Source of the DNA: Bryobacterales bacterium
GTDB taxonomy: Bacteria > Acidobacteriota > Terriglobia > Bryobacterales > UBA6623
DNA: 62,793 nucleotides
Reading direction: 5' to 3'
Assembly: GCA_022826925.1 (NCBI GenBank)
Contig: JAJDTX010000123.1
Location: forward strand, 1 to 62,793
Shown here: one piece after another, positions 1 to 8,923 of the stretch
Layout of the letters: every line of letters begins with the position of its first letter
Numbering within the stretch: position 1 is the stretch's first letter
Notes under the pieces: generated by a model
What the model was told of the DNA's origin: nothing
Databases searched by the model: none
What the model saw: only the letters and a program-made list of their open reading frames with translations
Program-made: the position numbers and the translations under genes

Positions 1-500
1 GCCCCGCTTCTGCACCAGCCTCACGGCCCCTCAACGCGCCTCTCGGATTTCCGCACTAGCACCGATTTCCATGCATTCTGCCGGCAGAGTAATGTGAGAA
101 AAAACCCCGCCCTACTGCCGGAATAATGTGACTCTCTACACGGGCGATGCAACTGAGCCTGCGCTTGCTACCCGCCGATGCCGACGCCGATAGCAAGCTT
201 GCGAGGAATGAACTCCTGGCGTTGAGCGGGACGGCGGATTGGGCTGTTCTGGGCGTTTCCGAGCAGAGCCCTGTCGATCTGGTGCAACTCTATCCGAGGC
301 TTCACGGCCTTGAACTTGATCAGAGCGCGGAACTGGATCGGGCGCTGCCGTCACGGTAGGTGTCGAGCGCAGCGCCAGATTTGAGCGGCGATCCGATGGC
401 CTCGGGCCCTCGGCGTAGTGGGTTCCGCACCCGGCCCGGCTAGCGCCGCACCGCGGCTGCCCCGATGGTTTCGGGCCGGACAGTCCTCAGACGACTGCTA
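1..500. other. Non-coding left edge, no convincing gene
   Basis: I see no supported gene here; the short open frames on both strands look like chance GC-rich frames. Two direct repeats of the form CTGCCGG(n)AATGTGA lie at 78-97 and 115-131. Such closely spaced terminal repeats are known from ends of IS21-type elements, so this may be a mobile-element edge, but no transposase is visible in the window. Confidence 0.5.
78..131. repeat. Pair of short direct repeats (CTGCCGG..AATGTGA)
   Basis: The copies at 78-97 and 115-131 share CTGCCGG followed by a TAATGTGA core and start 37 bases apart. The first copy has three extra bases. The arrangement resembles the multiple terminal repeats of IS21-family ends; that is inference, because no istA or istB is present. 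Confidence 0.4.
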
Positions 501-585
501 TGGTGCGAACGGGGAGACTCGAACTCCCACGGGTTGCCCCACTAGAACCTAAATCTAGCGCGTCTACCAATTCCGCCACGTTCGC
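501..585 (-). tRNA. tRNA-Leu (anticodon TAG)
   Basis: On the minus strand the sequence folds as a class II tRNA of 85 nt with an encoded CCA end. The acceptor stem starts GCGAACG, the D-arm contains GGTAGACGC, and the anticodon loop TTTAGGT between CTAGA and TCTAG gives anticodon TAG. A long variable arm and a GGTTCGAATCC-type T-arm equivalent (GAGTTCGAGTCTC) follow. Reads CUA leucine codons. Confidence 0.95.
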
Positions 586-827
586 CCGCGGTGAGCAGGC
601 CGCCGCATGCCCGGAGCATTGCTTCTAGTCCCGGCGCGGTTCATTGCGGCACCTGCACCCTTATCCTAGCCGACACGTGGCAATGCCGGAGACCTGGGTC
701 TGCGCACCTGCTCGGCGCGCTGCTGTGCTCCGGTAGGCCGAGAATCAGCAGTGTGGGCGCACGCGGCAGCGCAATCGATTGCCTGACGAAGTTCCGATCG
801 GTGTCGTGCCAGCCTGATCGCCTGTGC

Positions 828-1997
828 TCAAGACGGTTGGCGCAGGCGCAGCTCGCGGACGCTGGTCAGGGGCAGGGCAGTGATCTTCTCGCCCAGAGGG
901 TATTCGAGGCTTCCGGTATAGACGACCCAGAGGTGCTCTAGACCCAAGTCGGCAATGGCAATGTGCATCGACTTAGTCGTTCGCGGGGCATCAGTGCATT
1001 TGAACTCGAAGCCCCAACGCCGTCCGCGCCTGACGAGCATCAGATCCAATTCAGCGCCGCGCTGAGTCCGGTAGAAATAGGCCTCGCGCTGGCCGTGGGC
1101 GATGAGGGTCTGTTCCAAGCAGAAGCCTTCCCAGCTTGCGCTGTAGCGTGGATGCATTGGGAGCTCCTGCGATTCCTCCAAGCCCAGTAGGAAGTGCAAC
1201 ACGCCGCTGTCCCGCAGGAAGACCTTCGGCGACTTGACGAGGCGTTTGCCAAGATTCTCGAACCAGGGCGGCAGCATCCGGACCATGAAGGCTCCCGAGA
1301 GCAGGTCGCGGTATTTGTTCACGGCGGTGACGCTGACATCCATGGACTGCCCGAGTGCCGAAGCGTTCCAGACCTGCCCGTGAGAGTGGGCAAGCATGCG
1401 CCAGCAGCGGCCGACAGCCTCCGGCGACACGCGCGGGGACAACATAGGGATGTCGCGCTCCAAGAAGGTGCGTGTGAACGACTGCATCCAGCGGGTCCAG
1501 GCTGCCGCCGATGGAGCGAGAAAGGCACGGGGAAAGCCGCCGCGCATCCAGAGTGCGTCTTGTTTGTCTGCTCCGACTTCATTCAGGGTGAAGCCCGCTA
1601 CGTCCAGCAATTGGACCCTGCCGGCGAGCGTCTCGGAAATATCCTTGACCAAGTGCCAAGACGCGCTGCCTAGCAGGAGGAACGCCGCCTTGCGGTCAGG
1701 GTCGTCGCAAATTGGGCGCAGCACTTCGAACAAGTGGGGCAGTCGCTGCACCTCGTCGAGGACCACGAGACCTTCCTTGCGCCGCAATAGCCTGTCGGGT
1801 GTCGCGGACAGCGCTTCGCGCGCAGCGACATCCTCCAGATCAAAGGCCGTTGTGGGTCCCCTCCACTCCGAGGCGACGAGTCTCGCCAAAGTGGTCTTGC
1901 CGACTTGCCGGGCTCCCAGCAAGGCCACGACGGGGGCTTCGGAGAGCCCCTGTATGGTCGATGCAAGCAGAATAGGTCGCGGAATTTTTTGTTGCAT
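828..1997 (-). CDS. AAA ATPase with DUF4143 domain
   Basis: A 389-residue P-loop ATPase of the AAA_14/DUF4143 family. The Walker A motif GARQVGKT is at about residues 28-35 and Walker B LVVLDEVQ at about 77-84. The C-terminal half carries the DUF4143 region with ELDLMLV and FEFK (about 330-333), the pattern of a PD-(D/E)XK nuclease fold. Family members are widespread, often solitary and probably mobile; their cellular role is unknown. The ATG at 1997 sits inside an AT-rich imperfect inverted repeat that stands out from the GC-rich surroundings, so autoregulation or recent acquisition is possible. It is transcribed alone, away from the tRNA-Leu on one side and a divergent cupin gene on the other. 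Confidence 0.85.
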   Translation of the reverse strand: MQQKIPRPILLASTIQGLSEAPVVALLGARQVGKTTLARLVASEWRGPTTAFDLEDVAAREALSATPDRLLRRKEGLVVLDEVQRLPHLFEVLRPICDDPDRKAAFLLLGSASWHLVKDISETLAGRVQLLDVAGFTLNEVGADKQDALWMRGGFPRAFLAPSAAAWTRWMQSFTRTFLERDIPMLSPRVSPEAVGRCWRMLAHSHGQVWNASALGQSMDVSVTAVNKYRDLLSGAFMVRMLPPWFENLGKRLVKSPKVFLRDSGVLHFLLGLEESQELPMHPRYSASWEGFCLEQTLIAHGQREAYFYRTQRGAELDLMLVRRGRRWGFEFKCTDAPRTTKSMHIAIADLGLEHLWVVYTGSLEYPLGEKITALPLTSVRELRLRQPS

Positions 1998-2024
1998 ATT
2001 AATTTTCTAAAATATAATATACAA
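1992..2024. promoter_or_regulatory. AT-rich imperfect inverted repeat over the DUF4143 gene start
   Basis: The left arm TTGCATATTAATTTT and the right arm (reverse complement TTGTATATTATATTTT) surround a two-base centre and overlap the start codon at 1997. The composition is far more AT-rich than the flanks. It probably contains the promoter and may be an operator; this is inferred from symmetry and position only. Confidence 0.45.
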
Positions 2025-2170
2025 CAATACTTGTCAAAGATGCTCACTCCCTCATATCGCTTTTCACCGGTCGCTTTCAGGATCAGCTTGCTGTGACGCG
2101 ATAGCCGATTGAATTCCGACCGAGGGTTGCTGGCAGGGCTGGCCAGGCAGCGTTCGGTATCATAGCCAGC

Positions 2171-3400
2171 ATGTCCCAGACCGTCGATCTACTCAGAAGC
2201 GCCCTGTCCAGTGGCGAGGGCGTGCTGAGGCTGGCACCGGCTTGGGTGCCGCGGTCGTTCCTCATGCCGGGCGGGCGGCTCAAGCTCCACCCGGCCGACA
2301 TTTACGCTCTCGGCGCGCATCGCGGCGGCATTGACGAGCGCTGGTTCTCGTCCACCACCAATGCCGATAACGGGCCGGGCACCCCCGATGACGAGGGGCT
2401 GAGCTACATCGTCGCGTCGGACGGTGCGGCAGACCCCAAAAAAGTGCTGCTAAAGACGGCCGTCGACGAGATCGGCGACGAGATTCTCGGCAGCGACGTG
2501 ATGAGCGCCCACGGCGGGTGGAACGTGCTCTGCAAGTTCTTCGACAACCTCGGACCGATCCCGCACCACATGCACCAAGACGAGGAAGCGGCCGCCCGCG
2601 TGGGTCGGCGCGGCAAGCCCGAGGCGTACTACTTCCCGCCCCAGTACAACTACAAGGAGAACAACTTCGCGTACACGTTCATGGGCTTGGAGCCGGGTAC
2701 CACCAAGGACGATGTCTGGCGCTGCCTGGAGCGCTGGAACGAGGGCGACAACGGCATCCTCTACCATTCCAAGGCCTACAAGCTCAAGCCCGGCACCGGA
2801 TGGCAAATTCCCGCCGGCGTGCTGCACGCGCCGGGCTCGGCCGTCACGTACGAGCCGCAGGTGAACTCAGATGTCTTCGGGATGTTTCAGTCGATGGTCG
2901 AAGGCCGCTACGTGCCGTGGGACTTGCTAGTCAAGGATGTGCCGCCCGAGCACCATCAAGACCTCGAGTACATCATCGGCATGCTGGACTGGGACGCGAA
3001 CGTCGATCCGAACTTCATGGAGCACAGGTTCTTCGAGCCACGCCCGGTGCGCTCGGCCGACGAAATGGCAGAGGACGGCTACAGCGAAGCCTGGGTGACC
3101 TATTCGACCTCCAACTATTCGGCGAAGGAACTGACCGTGCATCCCGGCCGCAGCGTCACGATCCGGGACGCCGCCGCCTACGGCACCATCGTCACCCAGG
3201 GGCGCGGGCAGATTGGCGTGTGGGACGTGCATACCCCCGCGATGATCCGTTTCGGCGAACTCACTGCGGACGAGTACTTCGTGACCGCGGCTGCCGCTGG
3301 AGAGGGCGTCCGGATCACGAACCTGAGCCCGGACGAGAACTTGGTCATGCTCAAGCACTTCGGTCCGGACAATCCGGACGCGCGAGCCTTGGTGCGATAG
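2171..3400 (+). CDS. Cupin protein resembling type I phosphomannose isomerase
   Basis: A 409-residue cytoplasmic protein without signal peptide. The metal-site signature of type I mannose-6-phosphate isomerases is present: HHMHQDEE at about 132-139 and a downstream LHAPGS at about residue 220, expected to supply Gln/His/Glu/His ligands to a zinc-type metal. The rest is double cupin-like with many aromatic and acidic positions. The length fits ManA-type enzymes (about 390-420), but the overall sequence is divergent, so the substrate may be another sugar or sugar phosphate. It starts with ATG at 2171 and ends 169 bases before the glutamine synthetase gene; co-transcription is uncertain. Confidence 0.6.
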   Translation: MSQTVDLLRSALSSGEGVLRLAPAWVPRSFLMPGGRLKLHPADIYALGAHRGGIDERWFSSTTNADNGPGTPDDEGLSYIVASDGAADPKKVLLKTAVDEIGDEILGSDVMSAHGGWNVLCKFFDNLGPIPHHMHQDEEAAARVGRRGKPEAYYFPPQYNYKENNFAYTFMGLEPGTTKDDVWRCLERWNEGDNGILYHSKAYKLKPGTGWQIPAGVLHAPGSAVTYEPQVNSDVFGMFQSMVEGRYVPWDLLVKDVPPEHHQDLEYIIGMLDWDANVDPNFMEHRFFEPRPVRSADEMAEDGYSEAWVTYSTSNYSAKELTVHPGRSVTIRDAAAYGTIVTQGRGQIGVWDVHTPAMIRFGELTADEYFVTAAAAGEGVRITNLSPDENLVMLKHFGPDNPDARALVR

Positions 3401-3557
3401 TGGCGCAGGGGCGCCGGTATCAATAGTTCTTATCAGTCCTAGTGCTGCTCGTGATGCAGTTCGGCACTGTGATACGATGGCGGTTTCACAGTACTACCAA
3501 GCGGGCGGCTCCCGACCTGGGCGCGTGCCCTAGTGCTGATCCCCTCACAAGCCATAT

Positions 3558-3563
3558 AGGAGG
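3558..3563 (+). promoter_or_regulatory. Ribosome binding site of glnA
   Basis: A perfect AGGAGG lies seven bases ahead of the ATG at 3570. It fixes the glutamine synthetase start and is one of the clearest Shine-Dalgarno sequences in the window. Confidence 0.85.
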
Positions 3564-3569
3564 AAATCA

Positions 3570-4991
3570 ATGGCTGTAAAACGCACCCCTGCTGAGGTCA
3601 TGGCGTACGCCAGGGACAACGATTGCGAGATTCTGGACCTGCGCTTCGCGGACCTGCCCGGCATCTGGCAGCACGTGTCGTACCCGATCGGCATGCTGGA
3701 CGAGGACAGTTTCGAGGACGGCTTCGGCTTCGATGGTTCGTCGATCCGCGGCTGGCAGGCGATCAGCGAGTCCGACATGCTGATCGTCCCGGACCCCGAC
3801 ACGGCATTCGTCGATCCGTTCAACCAGGTGCCCACGCTCTGCGTCGTCTGCAACATCCTGGATCCGATCACCAAGCAGCACTACGAGCGCGATCCCCGCT
3901 GGATCGCGCAGAAGGCCGAGAAGTACTTGCAGTACACCGGCACCGGCGACACCGCGTACTTTGGCGCCGAAGCCGAGTTCTTCCTCTTCGACAACGTCAG
4001 CTACGACTCGTCGTACAACTTCGGCTTCTACAAGATCGATTCCGAGGAAGGCCGCTGGAACTCCGGCCGCGCCGAGAACAACCTCGGCTACCGCCCGCGC
4101 TACAAGGAAGGCTACTTCCCGGTTCCGCCGACGGACCACATGCAGGACCTCCGGACCGAGATGACCAAGGTGATGATGGACTGCGGCATCGAGATCGAGT
4201 GCCACCACCACGAGGTCGCAACGGGCGGCCAGTGCGAGATCGACCAGCGCTATGACACGCTCGTGCTGTCTGCCGACAACATGATGCTGTACAAGTACAT
4301 CGTCCGCCAGGTCGCCTACCAGCACGGCAAGTCGGCCACCTTCATGCCCAAGCCCCTGTGGAATGACAACGGCTCCGGCATGCACACGCACCAATCGATC
4401 TGGAAGGGCGGCGAGCCGACCTTCGCGGGCGAGGGGTACGCCGGCCTCAGCGAGACGGCGCTGCACTACATCGGCGGCCTGCTGAAGCACTCTCCGGCCC
4501 TGGCCGCCATCGTGGCTCCCACCACCAACAGCTACAAGCGCTTGGTGCCGGGCTTCGAGGCTCCGGTCAGCCTGGCCTATTCGCGGCGCAACCGCTCGGC
4601 GGCCTGCCGCATCCCGATGTACTCGGCGAGCCCCAAGACCAAGCGCGTCGAGCTGCGCTACCCCGACCCGTCCTGCAACCCGTACCTGGCGTTCTCAGCC
4701 TGCCTGATGGCCGGACTGGACGGCATCCAGAACCGCATCGATCCGGGCGAGGCGCTGGACAAGGACATCTACGACCTGTCTCCGGAAGAGCTCAGCAACG
4801 TGCCGGCGCTGCCGGAAGATCTGGCCGGCTCGCTGCAGGCGCTGGAGCGCGACCACGAGTTCCTGATGCAGAACGACGTGTTCACCGAAGAGGTGATCGC
4901 CAGCTACATCGACTACAAGCGCTCCGCCGAGGTCGATGAGGTGCGCCAGCGGCCGCACCCGTACGAGTTCTCGCTCTACTACGACATCTAG
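3570..4991 (+). CDS. glnA: Glutamine synthetase, type I
   Basis: A 473-residue dodecameric-type GSI that makes glutamine from glutamate, ammonia and ATP in the cytoplasm. Visible family motifs are [11 protein letters not shown] near residues 51-61, the metal-binding GAEAEFFLF near 132, the [13 protein letters not shown] segment near 212, [10 protein letters not shown] near 270 and the Arg-rich [12 protein letters not shown] near 340. Tyr401 in [12 protein letters not shown] matches the adenylylation tyrosine of GSI-beta, so control by GlnE-type adenylylation is likely. A strong Shine-Dalgarno precedes the ATG. The coding region is followed by a strong hairpin at 5017-5049, indicating a monocistronic or terminal gene. 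Confidence 0.97.
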   Translation: MAVKRTPAEVMAYARDNDCEILDLRFADLPGIWQHVSYPIGMLDEDSFEDGFGFDGSSIRGWQAISESDMLIVPDPDTAFVDPFNQVPTLCVVCNILDPITKQHYERDPRWIAQKAEKYLQYTGTGDTAYFGAEAEFFLFDNVSYDSSYNFGFYKIDSEEGRWNSGRAENNLGYRPRYKEGYFPVPPTDHMQDLRTEMTKVMMDCGIEIECHHHEVATGGQCEIDQRYDTLVLSADNMMLYKYIVRQVAYQHGKSATFMPKPLWNDNGSGMHTHQSIWKGGEPTFAGEGYAGLSETALHYIGGLLKHSPALAAIVAPTTNSYKRLVPGFEAPVSLAYSRRNRSAACRIPMYSASPKTKRVELRYPDPSCNPYLAFSACLMAGLDGIQNRIDPGEALDKDIYDLSPEELSNVPALPEDLAGSLQALERDHEFLMQNDVFTEEVIASYIDYKRSAEVDEVRQRPHPYEFSLYYDI

Positions 4992-5016
4992 TCGCGACAG
5001 CGCGAGTCATACCCCG

Positions 5017-5049
5017 CGGCCGGGGGCTCCTGCAAGGAGTCGCCGGCCG
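5017..5049 (+). terminator. Probable terminator hairpin after glnA
   Basis: The arms CGGCCGGGGGCTCCT and AGGAGTCGCCGGCCG close on a GCA loop with one mismatch and one G-U pair, 25 bases after the glnA stop. Only a weak T-tract (TTTCC) follows, so it may act with limited efficiency or as an mRNA-stabilising stem. Confidence 0.7.
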
Positions 5050-5113
5050 TTTCCGTTCGCGCAGGCGCGCTCGTCCGACCGCCGGTTCCATTTGGCGGCC
5101 CAGCGTTCGGGTT

Positions 5114-5147
5114 CTTGCAAATTAGAATCTGGTTTCTAATTTGCAAG
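5114..5147. repeat. Perfect 14-bp inverted repeat, AT-rich
   Basis: The arms CTTGCAAATTAGAA and TTCTAATTTGCAAG are exact reverse complements around a 6-base centre. It lies between the convergent glnA and DUF3604 genes, so it could be a bidirectional terminator. The lack of a U-tract and the low GC content also allow a protein-binding palindrome. Confidence 0.6.
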
Positions 5148-5252
5148 GAAATCCGTTACCGTGAGGTACTTCCGGCAAGTTGCCGTGCCGCCTAGGAGCG
5201 AAGCTGCGGAAACTTGCGCGCATCGACCATCCGGCCTCGGTGCGGTCCGGCA

Positions 5253-8045
5253 CTACCGTTTTGTGACCCAGATCGGACTGGACCAGGCGACATTGCCGTC
5301 TTCCTGTTCCACCCGCACGTAGTAGTAGTGCTCGCCGGCTGCCAGTTCCTGCTCGCGGAACTCGAACTCCATGCTCTCGCCGTCGCCGGCCAGCGTGTGC
5401 ACGTACGTGTTGTCGCGCACCACCACCGCCTCCTTGATGGAACCCGTGCCGCGGACCACGACGGTCGCGGTCGGGATTTCCGCCGAAGAGAACTCGTCGC
5501 CTTGGATCCATTCGCCGCCGCTCGTTTTGAGGCGGTAGTCGAGGATCATGTTGGTGGTTGCCGCATAGGTGTGGCGCCGGCGCATCGCGTCGACCAATCC
5601 TTGGCGGGAATAGTCGTCGCTGAGAACCATGGCATACGAGCTGTGCGTGGAGACGTGGTCGGAACTTGCCTGCACTCCCAGCTTGTAGCCCATCTCCCAG
5701 GCCAGCCACACGAACCCCTTGGGCCGGTAGCTGCCGGCCCACAGGTCCGTCCGCGCCGCCGAGGACGCTAGCGGGGCCCCCTCGTGCTCGGCCGAGGTGC
5801 GCGCTCCCTGGAAGATCTCCACGATGGGCTCCAGTTCCGGGTCGTTGTCGCGCCAGTCCGTCCCCATCGAGGTGTGAGAAGTGTGCGAGGTCGCGATCCC
5901 ATTCTGCTCCCGCAGGGCGTCGTAGAGGAAGGGGCCGCTGCTCGATTCGCGCTCCTCTCGTGTGATCGGAATCGGCCTGTTGCCGCGCTCCGCATAGATG
6001 ATGTTTCGGTGCCCGTTTGGATAGCTTAGGCTGCGCTCGTAGCCAAAGAGGGTGACGAAGCGCCCCGGAACATGGAACATGTCCTCGGCCTTCTCGGTGC
6101 GCCACCAGCTGTACTCGGTGTCGTTGGTGCCCTTGTGATCGGTGACCAAGTAGAAGTCCATGGCGGCGCCGTCCATCATGTAGCGGAACGAATCGTACAG
6201 CGAACCATCTCCCGAGCCGTCGAGCGAGATGTCGGTGTGGCGGTGCATGTCGCCGCGGTAGATCTTGTAGCGCTTGCCGCCGGAGTCGATGGTGTAGTTG
6301 CGGATGGCCGCCACCTGCTCCGCTTCCCTCGGCTCGGTCGGCAGCATGGCCGGCGGCTCGACTCCTCTCGGGCCGAGCAGCGGCGGATCGATCCGCGCGT
6401 TGCCAAACTGCGCCGAGAGTTCGGCGAAGAAGATCTGGTTGTCCTTCGGATAGTGTCCGAACGTCGGCCCGCCCCACAGCTTCTGGTCCGTAGTCCAAGC
6501 CGCGTACGCCGTTCCGTCAGCTCCCGCGACAACATCGATCGGACCCTCGTTGCGGCCCACGCTATCGGGCAGCGGGAAGGGATCCGCCCAACGGCCCCCG
6601 GAGTAGTAGGTCGCCATCACCTCCCACTTTCCGCCGGCGGCCCAGAGCGACTCGGGCTTCACGGCGCGTACGCGCGGCCGCAGCAGCAGCCACATGCGGC
6701 CCTTGCTGTCGGGCGCGAGCTTGGAGGTCTGGATGTATCGCTTGACGCTGGGCCGGAAGCGGCGGTTGACGTCATCGAGAGGGGCGAGCCACTCGCTGCC
6801 GTTCCAGACGACCACGCGATTGGTGCGCGACTGGTAGATGCCGCTTCCGCCCCGCAGCAGGAAGCCGGTGTCCTTGCCCCAGTTCTCTTCGGACTCGTCG
6901 TAAGAGATCCAGACCCGGTCCTGGGCATCGACGGCGATGCTCGCCGTGCCGTGGTAGCGCGGCGTGTCGGTCACCTTGACCAAGTCCCCGGCGCGCCCGG
7001 CGCTGACAGAGCGCAGCCGGATGTTGTAGCTGCCGCCCTGGTAGCTGTCCCAGACCACCCACGCGGTGCCCGCCGTATCGGTAGCGATATCGGGATACCA
7101 CTCGTTGGCGGCCGCTCCTGGATGGCTCAGCGGCAGCTCGTCAGACCAGTCGCTGCCGTCGAAGGCGCTGTAGTAGATCCCGGAAAATCCCTCGCGGGCC
7201 GACTGCCAGGCGAGATGCAAGCCGCCGTGGCGGTCGCTCGCCATGACGGGGAACAGGTTGTTGCCGGAGCCCTCCCCGACCGCGCTCGGCGCGCTCCATG
7301 ATCCGCCGCTGCGCATGGCGTGCAACAGGTTCCAAGTCCCGCCGTTGCGCTTGGCCCAAACCAAGTGCAGCGTCCCATTGCGGTCGTAGGCCGCGGCCAG
7401 TCCCTGCAGGTCGCCTGACGCTCCGCCTATGCTGGCGATCTCGCCCCACGCGCCGCTGGCGCGGTCGCGCGCGAAGACTTGGTCGTTCTCGTCCTTGTAG
7501 CCGATCCAGGCCACCGAGAGTGTCCCGTCGTCAGCCATCGCCATGGCGGGATAGTCGTCCTCGAACTCGTCGGTGGTTAGCGCCTCGACAGGCGGCACGC
7601 GGCGCAATTCGACCTTGGTAGAGAGGATGTGCATCGCGTCCGACGGCGGCAGGTCGGCCGGCTTGAAGAAGAAATCGCCGTTGACGGTCTTGACCGACAC
7701 CGTCGCGTCGTCGGGCGCCCTGTAGTACAGCGTGACTCCGACATCCTGCACCCGCGTGGCATGCGGGAAAGGGAGTTCGTGCGGGTGCATGCCGCCGGTA
7801 GGCCGCACCCACGGATCGGTCCTCGCCACCCACGAGTTGTCTTCGCCGATGGACTCGCCGTCCTTGAAGCGGTAGCCCCGCAGGTCCACGACCTCGCCCT
7901 TGTCGATGCTGAGCGAGCCGTCCCACGGGATGGGCTCTTGGTCCTTGATGCCGAACTCGATGTTGAGCGCCCTCAGCGGGTGCTCCTGGGCCAGTGCTGC
8001 CGAACAGGCGAGCGAGAGTCCAAGGATCAGTGCGAGGCGTTTCAT
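5253..8045 (-). CDS. Exported DUF3604 protein with beta-propeller-like N-terminal half
   Basis: About 930 residues. An N-terminal signal peptide (MKRLALILGLSLACSAALA) predicts export. Residues about 140-560 contain repeated W-x-x-x-x-x-W and SAWIG/HLVW-type strands typical of BNR/sialidase-like propellers. From about residue 598 a DUF3604 domain begins with GDMHRHTDIS, followed by DFYLVTDHKG and FGYERS. DUF3604 resembles PHP metal hydrolases, whose His/Asp residues bind metals, but no reaction is established. The ATG at 8045 is preferred over an upstream in-frame TTG because the signal peptide starts there. A paralogue of the same architecture is at 37392-39884. It is divergent from the cytochrome/PQQ pair that follows. 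Confidence 0.8.
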   Translation of the reverse strand: MKRLALILGLSLACSAALAQEHPLRALNIEFGIKDQEPIPWDGSLSIDKGEVVDLRGYRFKDGESIGEDNSWVARTDPWVRPTGGMHPHELPFPHATRVQDVGVTLYYRAPDDATVSVKTVNGDFFFKPADLPPSDAMHILSTKVELRRVPPVEALTTDEFEDDYPAMAMADDGTLSVAWIGYKDENDQVFARDRASGAWGEIASIGGASGDLQGLAAAYDRNGTLHLVWAKRNGGTWNLLHAMRSGGSWSAPSAVGEGSGNNLFPVMASDRHGGLHLAWQSAREGFSGIYYSAFDGSDWSDELPLSHPGAAANEWYPDIATDTAGTAWVVWDSYQGGSYNIRLRSVSAGRAGDLVKVTDTPRYHGTASIAVDAQDRVWISYDESEENWGKDTGFLLRGGSGIYQSRTNRVVVWNGSEWLAPLDDVNRRFRPSVKRYIQTSKLAPDSKGRMWLLLRPRVRAVKPESLWAAGGKWEVMATYYSGGRWADPFPLPDSVGRNEGPIDVVAGADGTAYAAWTTDQKLWGGPTFGHYPKDNQIFFAELSAQFGNARIDPPLLGPRGVEPPAMLPTEPREAEQVAAIRNYTIDSGGKRYKIYRGDMHRHTDISLDGSGDGSLYDSFRYMMDGAAMDFYLVTDHKGTNDTEYSWWRTEKAEDMFHVPGRFVTLFGYERSLSYPNGHRNIIYAERGNRPIPITREERESSSGPFLYDALREQNGIATSHTSHTSMGTDWRDNDPELEPIVEIFQGARTSAEHEGAPLASSAARTDLWAGSYRPKGFVWLAWEMGYKLGVQASSDHVSTHSSYAMVLSDDYSRQGLVDAMRRRHTYAATTNMILDYRLKTSGGEWIQGDEFSSAEIPTATVVVRGTGSIKEAVVVRDNTYVHTLAGDGESMEFEFREQELAAGEHYYYVRVEQEDGNVAWSSPIWVTKR

Positions 8046-8140
8046 GAGCGCCAAACATTATATGTGGACAGGTCGGAATCTCAGCAAGCCCCGCACGGCC
8101 GGGTTGACCTGACGGTATCGAAAGCCTTACCCTGCCTAGC

Positions 8141-8923
8141 GTGCGCTGGCGGGTACTGACGCTGTTCTTGTCGCTCGCCGTGGCGGCCGCGGGCCAAGAA
8201 CTGGAGCGCAGCCCGTTCCACGGCGACGAGACATCAATTGGAGTCGGCAAAGCCTCCTTTCGCCTCCGCTGCTCCGCTTGCCACGGCATTCACGCCGAAG
8301 GCGGCAAGGGGCCGCCGCTGAATCGGGGAGAATTCGCAGCGGGCAACAGGGACGTGGACATTTACCGCGTGATCGCGCGCGGCGTGCCCGGTACCGAGAT
8401 GCCGGCCTACGGCACTCGCAACACCGAGGAGAACATCTGGCGGATCGTGGCCTTCCTGCGCACGTTCGAGGCTGTCGCGGACGAGCCAGTGGACGGGGAC
8501 GCGGAACGCGGCGAAGCCGTCTTTTGGGGCGGGGGCGGTTGCGGCGGCTGTCACAAGGTGGGTCGCCGCGGCGGCTCGTACGGGCCGGACCTGACCCGCA
8601 TCGGGCGCTCTCGCAGCGTGCAGCACTTGCGCGAGGCGCTGCTGGATCCGGGCAAGGATCTGCCCGCCGGATACTTCGTGGTCAAGGTGGTCACCCGCGA
8701 CGGCCGGACCATCTCCGGGATCGGCTCGGGCATCGACGATTTCTCGGCGCAACTGCGAGACGCCTCGGGCAAGTTGCACTCCTTCTTGCGCGAAGAGGTT
8801 GAATCCATCGAGCGCGAATTCACATCCGTGATGCCCTCCGGCTACGGCGAGAGTCTATCTGACCAGCAGCAGCGCGACCTGCTCGCGTACATGCAGGCGC
8901 TGCGCGGCGAGGAGTCCCGATGA
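8141..8923 (+). CDS. Exported diheme cytochrome c
   Basis: A 260-residue periplasmic protein beginning with GTG and a signal peptide ending near AAAGQ. Two c-type heme sites are visible: CSACH at 44-48 with axial Met in GTEMPAY (Met88), and CGGCH at 134-138 with a likely Met in SVMPSG. The second half matches the heme-binding domain common in Planctomycetes, Verrucomicrobia and Acidobacteria, with a GYFVVKVVTRDGR-type segment. Its last four bases overlap the start of the PQQ dehydrogenase (ATGA), so it is almost certainly the electron acceptor of that enzyme. Confidence 0.9.
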   Translation: MRWRVLTLFLSLAVAAAGQELERSPFHGDETSIGVGKASFRLRCSACHGIHAEGGKGPPLNRGEFAAGNRDVDIYRVIARGVPGTEMPAYGTRNTEENIWRIVAFLRTFEAVADEPVDGDAERGEAVFWGGGGCGGCHKVGRRGGSYGPDLTRIGRSRSVQHLREALLDPGKDLPAGYFVVKVVTRDGRTISGIGSGIDDFSAQLRDASGKLHSFLREEVESIEREFTSVMPSGYGESLSDQQQRDLLAYMQALRGEESR

